From Pseudomonadota bacterium (GTDB lineage: Bacteria > Pseudomonadota > Gammaproteobacteria > Competibacterales > Competibacteraceae), in NCBI GenBank assembly GCA_018262135.1, contig JAGTSD010000079.1:1-11369 (forward strand): 11,369 nucleotides of DNA. The letters run 5' to 3'. Shown here piece after piece: positions 7,996 to 11,369 of this stretch. Numbering within the stretch: the first letter of the stretch is position 1; the number at the start of each line of letters is the position of its first letter. The position numbers were made by a program, and so were the translations under genes. The notes under the pieces are model-generated. The model was not told the DNA's origin. It did not search any database and worked only from the letters and a program-made list of their open reading frames with translations.

Positions 7996-8024
7996 AACAT
8001 GCGAAAATGAATTTGTTTCAAATT
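7984..8024 (+). repeat. Two perfect inverted repeats built on GTTTCA
   Basis: GTTTCA-AAA-TGAAAC (7984-7998) spans the stop codon of the sigma-54 regulator. AATTTG-TTT-CAAATT (8010-8024) follows; both have 6-3-6 geometry and centres 26 bases apart. GTTTCA recurs at 8015-8020, giving three copies in both orientations. The spacing suggests protein binding on roughly the same face of the helix. They lie about 210-250 bases upstream of the predicted sigma-54 start site, within range for an activator site. Confidence 0.45.
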
Positions 8025-8036
8025 GCTACTGCCTGA

Positions 8037-8085
8037 CCCCCGGTTTTCTTTCTTCCCCTCTTTTATCCCCCCCCCTGTCATTTTT
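8037..8085 (+). other. Polypyrimidine tract
   Basis: Of 49 bases only 5 are purines (8042, 8043, 8065, 8077, 8080). The tract includes 21 uninterrupted pyrimidines (8044-8064) and nine consecutive C (8067-8075). No hairpin is visible in it, so it is not a standard terminator. It may be a non-coding spacer, a site of unusual DNA structure or a Rho-type unstructured C-rich stretch. The C run is also prone to sequencing length errors. Confidence 0.5.
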
Positions 8086-8103
8086 AAGATACATTCTCTG
8101 GTC

Positions 8104-8123
8104 AACAGCCAGGTTTGGCTGTT
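8104..8123 (+). promoter_or_regulatory. Inverted repeat, candidate activator site
   Basis: AACAGCC-AGGTTT-GGCTGTT is a perfect 7-base inverted repeat with a 6-base spacer. Its centre lies about 124 bases upstream of the predicted sigma-54 transcription start, a typical distance for an NtrC-type enhancer site. It could also fold as an RNA hairpin, followed by TGTCTTGG, which is a weak terminator tail. Confidence 0.4.
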
Positions 8124-8132
8124 TGTCTTGGA

Positions 8133-8148
8133 TATCTTACACAAGATA
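8133..8148 (+). promoter_or_regulatory. Inverted repeat, candidate operator
   Basis: TATCTT-ACAC-AAGATA is a perfect 6-base inverted repeat with a 4-base spacer, and AAGATA occurs again at 8086-8091. It covers the place where the -35 region of the extended -10 promoter at 8161 would be, so a bound protein could block that promoter. It is also about 96 bases upstream of the predicted sigma-54 start. The XRE regulator or the sigma-54 activator are both possible binders. Confidence 0.4.
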
Positions 8149-8160
8149 AGTTTTTGATTA

Positions 8161-8169
8161 TGATATAAT
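8161..8169 (+). promoter_or_regulatory. Extended -10 sigma-70 promoter
   Basis: TGATATAAT contains a perfect TATAAT with the TGn extension one base upstream. No good -35 hexamer lies 16-18 bases before it, as is common for extended -10 promoters. Transcription would begin near 8176 and read into the XRE gene at 8269. Confidence 0.5.
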
Positions 8170-8210
8170 TACAGAGTGCGCAATATCACAATAGACCTTG
8201 CTGCTTGAGT

Positions 8211-8226
8211 TGGCTTGAATTCTGCT
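8211..8226 (+). promoter_or_regulatory. Sigma-54 (-24/-12) promoter upstream of the XRE gene
   Basis: TGGC-TTGAATTC-TGCT has GG and GC exactly 10 bases apart, as the -24/-12 consensus (TGGCAC, five bases, TTGCW) requires. It keeps TGGC and TGCT. Predicted start is near 8237, giving a leader of about 32 bases before the ATG at 8269. It lies just downstream of a sigma-54 activator gene and of several inverted repeats at enhancer distance. Confidence 0.55.
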
Positions 8227-8268
8227 TCCCTATAGCGTTCTTCGTGGATAGAGTCATCAGGGGGGATT

Positions 8269-8616
8269 ATGGAATTTGGATGCTATACCCGGGAGCTTCG
8301 CCAGCAGCGCAATGGAGTGAACCGGCGTTACTCCATTCGGCAACTGGCCCAGCGGATTGGAGTGGGACCGACCTATCTCAGCAGGATCGAACGGGGCGAT
8401 ATCACGCCATCGGAGGAGATGATCCAGCGCCTGGCGGCAGAGTTGGGAGAAGATGCGGATGTGTTGTTGGCGCGGGCGGGCAGGATAGCCAGCGATATTT
8501 CCGAGATCATCGCGCGACGGCCGGTTCTGTTCGCCGAGTTGATCCGGGGCCTGAATGAAATGGGCGACGAGGCCCTGATGGAAGTAGTGTGCAAGGTGCG
8601 CAACGGGGAATGGTAG
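8269..8616 (+). CDS. XRE-family helix-turn-helix regulator
   Basis: A 115-residue cytoplasmic DNA-binding protein. Residues about 21-57 are an XRE/Cro-C1 helix-turn-helix (YSIRQLAQRIGVGPTYLSRI, then ERGDITPSEEMI). A short extension (LAAELGEDADVLLARAGRI) leads to a small helical tail with RRPVLFAELIRGL, probably for dimerisation. A GGGGGG-rich ribosome binding site (8260-8265) precedes the ATG. Relatives with the TYLSRIERG and PSEE pattern are common in bacteria and usually act as repressors; their targets vary. Upstream are both a sigma-54 promoter and an extended -10 promoter, so the gene could be an output of the CHASE2 kinase/sigma-54 regulator pair. The overlapping palindromes allow autoregulation. 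There is no toxin or phage gene beside it, so it does not look like an antitoxin or prophage repressor. Confidence 0.85.
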   Translation: MEFGCYTRELRQQRNGVNRRYSIRQLAQRIGVGPTYLSRIERGDITPSEEMIQRLAAELGEDADVLLARAGRIASDISEIIARRPVLFAELIRGLNEMGDEALMEVVCKVRNGEW

Positions 8617-8702
8617 CCCGTTGCTGGCGAGATGGGGCGAGCTAGCGAATCGTCGGGGTGAAATCGCGCCGGAGCCCCATCCTTGGGATTTGAAGTGATG
8701 TC

Positions 8703-8732
8703 TTGGCAGGAAAAGGTATAAAGCAATATAAA
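8703..8732 (+). promoter_or_regulatory. Sigma-70 promoter for the RtcB-like gene
   Basis: TTGGCA (8703-8708) and TATAAA (8727-8732) are 18 bases apart, each matching the sigma-70 consensus at 5 of 6 positions, in a locally AT-rich stretch (8709-8755). The predicted leader is about 120 bases and contains the tandem repeat at 8810-8839. The rest of the gap between the XRE and RtcB-like genes holds nothing else I can name. Confidence 0.5.
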
Positions 8733-8809
8733 TCAATAAATTAGTCATTTTTTATGGAGCGGTTCAGGGGCGCTGGAGCCGATTTCAACGAAGTACCATC
8801 GAGAAACCC

Positions 8810-8839
8810 TTTTCAGACAGACTTTTTTCAGACCGACTT
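8810..8839 (+). repeat. Tandem 15-base repeat in the RtcB-like leader
   Basis: TTTTCAGACAGACTT (8810-8824) is followed directly by TTTTCAGACCGACTT (8825-8839), identical at 14 of 15 positions. The second copy ends 20 bases before the GTG start of the RtcB-like gene. It could be a pair of protein-binding sites or a slippage duplication. Confidence 0.6.
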
Positions 8840-8859
8840 CAGGGTAACCAGGGGGTTTC

Positions 8860-10287
8860 GTGGATTTGCGTCGTCTCACTCAACAATCCGCCGTCGAATG
8901 GCAGATCGAACCGCATGGCGCCATGCGCGTCCCGGGGGTTTTGCTCGCCACTGAGGACCTGATTCGCATCATGGATGATCGGGTTTACCATCAGGTCGTC
9001 CAGGTGGCGACCCTGCCCGGCGTGGTCGAGGCGGTCTACGCCCTGCCGGACGCGCGTGGCGGCCATGGTTTCCCGAGGGGCGGAGTCGCCGCGTTCGACG
9101 CAGAGCAGGGCGGGGTGGTCGTCAGTGGCGGGGTCGGCGTTGATATCGGCTGGGGCGCGCGCGTTCTCCATGCCGGTCTGAACGTCGCCCATCTGTTGTC
9201 GTATCGAGAAGCGCTGGCCGACGCGCTCCATACCCGGATGCCCAACGGCAATGGCGCCCGGGTGTTGCGCCTCACCGGCCGCGGCATGGACGCCATGTTG
9301 CGGGGCGGCGCGCGCTGGGCGGTGGAGATGGGGTACGGCGTGCCGGCCGATCTGGAACGGCTCGAGGACCAGGGCTGCATGGCCGGCGCCGAACCCAGCC
9401 AGGTGTCCGAACTGGCCAAGACCCGGCAACTGGAACAGATGGGTACCCTGCGCGCCCCCTGCCAGTATCTGGAAGTGCAGCGGGTCGCCCAGGTCTACGA
9501 TCACCAGGCCGCCCGGACGCTGGGCATCCAGCTCGACGACGTTACGGTCACCCTCCACTGTGGCTCCCATAGCCTGGGGCAACAGATCGGCGCCGATTAT
9601 CACCAGCGGCTGGCTGCCGCAGCTGAGCGCAGCGGCATTTTGCTCCCCGATCAAGATCTGGCCTGCGCGCCGCTGGCTTCCGAACCCGGCCAGCGCTATC
9701 TGGGCGCGATGCGCGCCGGCATCAATTGCGCGCATGCCAACCGCCAGATTCTCACCCATCTGACCCGGCGGATCTTCGCCCGGCTGTTCCCGAACGTCCG
9801 GCTGGATGTGCTGTACGACGTGTCCTACAACACCTGCCGGCTGGAAACCCATGAGGTAGACGGCCAGCCGCGTGCCCTCTACGTTCATCGCAAGGGTGCC
9901 AGCCGCGGGCTGGGTCCCGGCCATCCCGACCTGCCGGCGGCCTGGCGGGATCTCGGCCAGCCGGGCCTGATCGGCGGCCGGATCGACGCCGCCTCCTACC
10001 TCACGGTGGCGCCCGCATCGAACCGGGACCGGGCATTCGCCTCCGCCTGCCACGGGGTAGCGCCGCCCCCGAATCTGCCCTGGATGGAGCGAGCGCGGCG
10101 GGGCCTGGAAAACTTCGACGTGTTACGGCGGCTGGGGACGCTGGTCCGTGGCCCCGCGTCGAGCGGGGTGGTGGAAACCGCGCCGGACGCCGGCTCGGAC
10201 TTCGGCGTGATCATGGACGCGGCCGAACAGGCGGGGCTGGCGCGACGGGTGGCCCGGCTGGAGCCGCTGATCCATATCAAGGGTTAG
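8860..10287 (+). CDS. RtcB-like protein, divergent and probably not a normal RNA ligase
   Basis: A 475-residue protein with a GTG start preceded by AGGGGG (8850-8855). Length and overall pattern match the RtcB RNA ligase family: GGVAAFD (74-80), GGVGVDI (90-96), GTL..YLEVQ (195-207), HCGS (233-236), ANRQ (293-296), VHRKGASR (342-349), ASYL (378-381), CHG (397-399) and a VARLEPLIHIKG ending. Normal RtcB joins 2',3'-cyclic phosphate and 5'-OH RNA ends using manganese and a histidine that carries GMP. Aspartate D95, one metal histidine (H233) and the guanylated histidine (H398) remain. The metal cysteine is replaced by W98, the usual NH of GGGNHFLE by C201-Q202, and the late metal histidine by Y323. 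Loss of three metal ligands argues against ordinary ligation. It may bind RNA or nucleotide, or use another chemistry. It has its own promoter and terminator, with no RtcA or RtcR beside it. Confidence 0.85.
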   Translation: MDLRRLTQQSAVEWQIEPHGAMRVPGVLLATEDLIRIMDDRVYHQVVQVATLPGVVEAVYALPDARGGHGFPRGGVAAFDAEQGGVVVSGGVGVDIGWGARVLHAGLNVAHLLSYREALADALHTRMPNGNGARVLRLTGRGMDAMLRGGARWAVEMGYGVPADLERLEDQGCMAGAEPSQVSELAKTRQLEQMGTLRAPCQYLEVQRVAQVYDHQAARTLGIQLDDVTVTLHCGSHSLGQQIGADYHQRLAAAAERSGILLPDQDLACAPLASEPGQRYLGAMRAGINCAHANRQILTHLTRRIFARLFPNVRLDVLYDVSYNTCRLETHEVDGQPRALYVHRKGASRGLGPGHPDLPAAWRDLGQPGLIGGRIDAASYLTVAPASNRDRAFASACHGVAPPPNLPWMERARRGLENFDVLRRLGTLVRGPASSGVVETAPDAGSDFGVIMDAAEQAGLARRVARLEPLIHIKG

Positions 10288-10315
10288 GGTGGAACCAGCC
10301 TGTGGTGAGTTTAAA

Positions 10316-10340
10316 CCGGCGTTGCGCCGGCTTCTTTTTC
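10316..10340 (+). terminator. Rho-independent terminator after the RtcB-like gene
   Basis: CCGGCG-TTG-CGCCGG (10316-10330) forms a strong 6-base-pair GC stem with a 3-base loop. It is followed by CTTCTTTTTC, a good T tract. It begins 29 bases after the stop codon. Confidence 0.8.
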
Positions 10341-10433
10341 GGCAGGGTCGTTGGCGGAAATCGCCGGGGCGGGTCAAAAATCGGCGTAGCAGAAGGGTGA
10401 CCTGCGCTGCTTTATCTGGGCAAGGAGAAAGAG

Positions 10434-10485
10434 GGGTATACCCAACATTTTGAATTCTCAAAAGTCCCTGTTCGGTTAAACGAAC
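10434..10485 (+). promoter_or_regulatory. Cluster of three palindromes upstream of the response regulator
   Basis: GGGTATACCC (10434-10443) is a perfect 10-base palindrome. TTTTGA-ATTC-TCAAAA (10448-10463) and GTTCG-GTTAAA-CGAAC (10470-10485) are perfect inverted repeats. They are packed in 52 bases of an otherwise gene-free stretch and look like operator sites. No convincing -35/-10 pair was found among them. The earlier part of this gap (10341-10433) shows nothing I can name. Confidence 0.4.
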
Positions 10486-10543
10486 TATGAGATCTGATTT
10501 ATGGAATCATCGCTCCGAACCACCCCGGCGCGACGCGCCACCC

Positions 10544-10558
10544 CTCCTTATTCAGGAG
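10544..10558 (+). promoter_or_regulatory. Small hairpin covering the ribosome binding site
   Basis: CTCCT-TATTC-AGGAG pairs the AGGAG (10554-10558), the only plausible ribosome binding site for the response regulator, with an upstream CTCCT. The stem is only 5 base pairs, so an effect on translation is possible but weak. Confidence 0.25.
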
Positions 10559-10569
10559 CTCTAACCAGC

Positions 10570-11265
10570 ATGGTTGGCCCGATCATTGCGAATAGACGCG
10601 CACTAATGGCAACGATCCTCCCGTTGGAAGACGACGAGATCTTGAGAGAGGAACTGGCCTTGTTCCTCGTGGAACTGGGCCATCGGGTCCTGGAGGCCGG
10701 CACCTTGGCGGATTTCACGTCGCTGCTGCCCGCTGCGGATCTCGCGATCATCGACCTCATGTTGCCGGACGGCGACGGTTTTGAGGTGACGGCGCGGTTG
10801 CGTGCGTGCCGGCCGATGGTGGGCGCCATCATTCTCACGGCGCGCGACACCCTGCGGGACAAGGTACAGGGGCTGACCAGCGGCGCCGATTATTATCTGG
10901 TCAAACCCATCCACCTGGAGGAACTGGCGGCGATCATCGTGGCCTTGCTGCGGCGCGTGGCCCCCGGCTGGCGCCTGGACCTCAAGGACCGCCGGCTGAT
11001 CAGCCCGGAGGGTCATGTCATTGCCTTGTCCCCGATGGAAATGACCCTGTTCGACCTGCTCTCCAGAAACCCAGGCAAGACCGTGATCCGGCAGGCGCTG
11101 GTGGCCGCCCTGGGCTACAACTGGCTGGACTATGACGTGCGCCGTCTGGAGCAACTGATCAGCCGCCTGCGGCGGCGATGGGAGGCGGAGACGGGCCAGT
11201 CCTTACCGCTCAAAACCGTGCACCGGTTCGGCTACAGCTTCGGCGCCGACCTTCACCGGGTGTGA
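10570..11265 (+). CDS. OmpR/PhoB-family response regulator
   Basis: A two-component regulator of 231 residues from this start. Counted from the in-frame ATG at 10606, where family similarity begins (MATILPLEDD), the receiver has D9/D10, likely phosphorylation site D50 (LAIIDLMLPDGDG), T78 and K100-P101. The C-terminal part is a winged helix (about 118-216; LSPMEMTLFDLLSRNPG, then DVRRLEQLISRLRRR and a TVHRFGYSF ending) that binds DNA. The start at 10570 has AGGAG at 10554-10558 with an 11-base gap; 10606 has no visible ribosome binding site but fits the family's usual N-terminus; 10501 is also open but unsupported. The receiver has ILPLEDD where ILLVEDD is usual. The likely kinase partner is encoded on the opposite strand and its 3' end overlaps this gene. 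The target is unknown. Confidence 0.88.
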   Translation: MVGPIIANRRALMATILPLEDDEILREELALFLVELGHRVLEAGTLADFTSLLPAADLAIIDLMLPDGDGFEVTARLRACRPMVGAIILTARDTLRDKVQGLTSGADYYLVKPIHLEELAAIIVALLRRVAPGWRLDLKDRRLISPEGHVIALSPMEMTLFDLLSRNPGKTVIRQALVAALGYNWLDYDVRRLEQLISRLRRRWEAETGQSLPLKTVHRFGYSFGADLHRV

Positions 11266-11367
11266 CCCGGTCGCCGGCAAGGCAATCCGGAACACACAGC
11301 CTTGGCCCGGTTCACTGGTCGCGGTCAGGGTGCCGCCCTGGCGCTCGATCATGCGCCGGGCGAGCGG
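11203..11367 (-). CDS. Sensor histidine kinase, C-terminal end, partial
   Basis: On the - strand, an open frame enters from the right edge and ends at a TAA (11203-11205). It reads PLARRMIERQGGTLTATSEP and then a segment with CVFRIALP. This is the end of a histidine kinase ATPase domain, just after the GLGL box: the helix with a basic residue pair, then GG.L...S..G.G..F.I.LP. About 20 further residues follow the domain. Most of the gene lies outside the window. Its last 63 bases overlap the 3' end of the OmpR-type regulator gene in a tail-to-tail arrangement. It is probably the regulator's partner kinase, though divergent strands are unusual for such pairs. Confidence 0.75.
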   Translation of the reverse strand, partial: PLARRMIERQGGTLTATSEPGQGCVFRIALPATGSHPVKVGAEAVAEPVHGFER

Positions 11368-11369
11368 CA

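Noticed and set aside
8754..8954. 66-residue open frame before and over the RtcB-like start
   Set aside because: It has no ribosome binding site, is partly made of the tandem repeat, and runs out of frame into the RtcB-like gene.
1..11369. CRISPR arrays, tRNA or rRNA genes, insertion sequences, attachment sites
   Set aside because: No regularly spaced repeats, no transposase or integrase reading frame, and no structural RNA sequence was recognised.

Overview
The window looks like chromosomal DNA of a GC-rich gammaproteobacterium. The left edge holds the last codons of parE (topoisomerase IV subunit B), whose ending resembles gammaproteobacterial ParE. The rest is a sensory/regulatory neighbourhood with Gram-negative traits: an outer-membrane beta-barrel, Sec signal peptides and a sigma-54 activator. 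The combination of genes recalls Competibacter-like bacteria, but that placement is only a guess.

Layout, all on the + strand except the last gene: (1) parE 3' end, 2-118. (2) A small secreted Cache-domain protein, 241-690, with a hairpin after it. (3) A REP-like palindromic stretch, 800-876. (4) A large envelope protein, 983-4126: signal peptide, FecR domain, TPR repeats, beta-barrel. It has lost its last barrel segment, and an out-of-frame remnant of the normal C-terminus survives at 4125-4181. (5) A small unrecognised protein, 4206-4451, in a stretch of visibly lower GC. (6) A CHASE2 sensor histidine kinase, 4493-6589, overlapping by 4 bases (7) an NtrC-type sigma-54-dependent response regulator, 6586-7995. 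(8) A 273-base intergenic region, 7996-8268, with several perfect inverted repeats, an extended -10 promoter and a good sigma-54 promoter match. It leads into (9) an XRE-type regulator, 8269-8616. (10) A promoter and tandem repeat, then (11) an RtcB-like protein, 8860-10287, that has lost most of its metal-binding residues, followed by a clear terminator. (12) A palindrome-rich leader and (13) an OmpR/PhoB-type response regulator, 10570-11265. (14) The 3' end of a histidine kinase on the - strand, converging with and overlapping gene 13.

Proposed working model (inference): the FecR-TPR-barrel protein and the CHASE2 kinase form an envelope-spanning sensory pair. The kinase phosphorylates the sigma-54 activator encoded by the overlapping gene. 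That activator probably drives the sigma-54 promoter directly downstream, switching on the XRE regulator. The secreted Cache protein may supply another ligand-binding component. The RtcB-like gene appears to have its own promoter and is probably a separate unit. The second two-component pair at the right edge is probably also separate.
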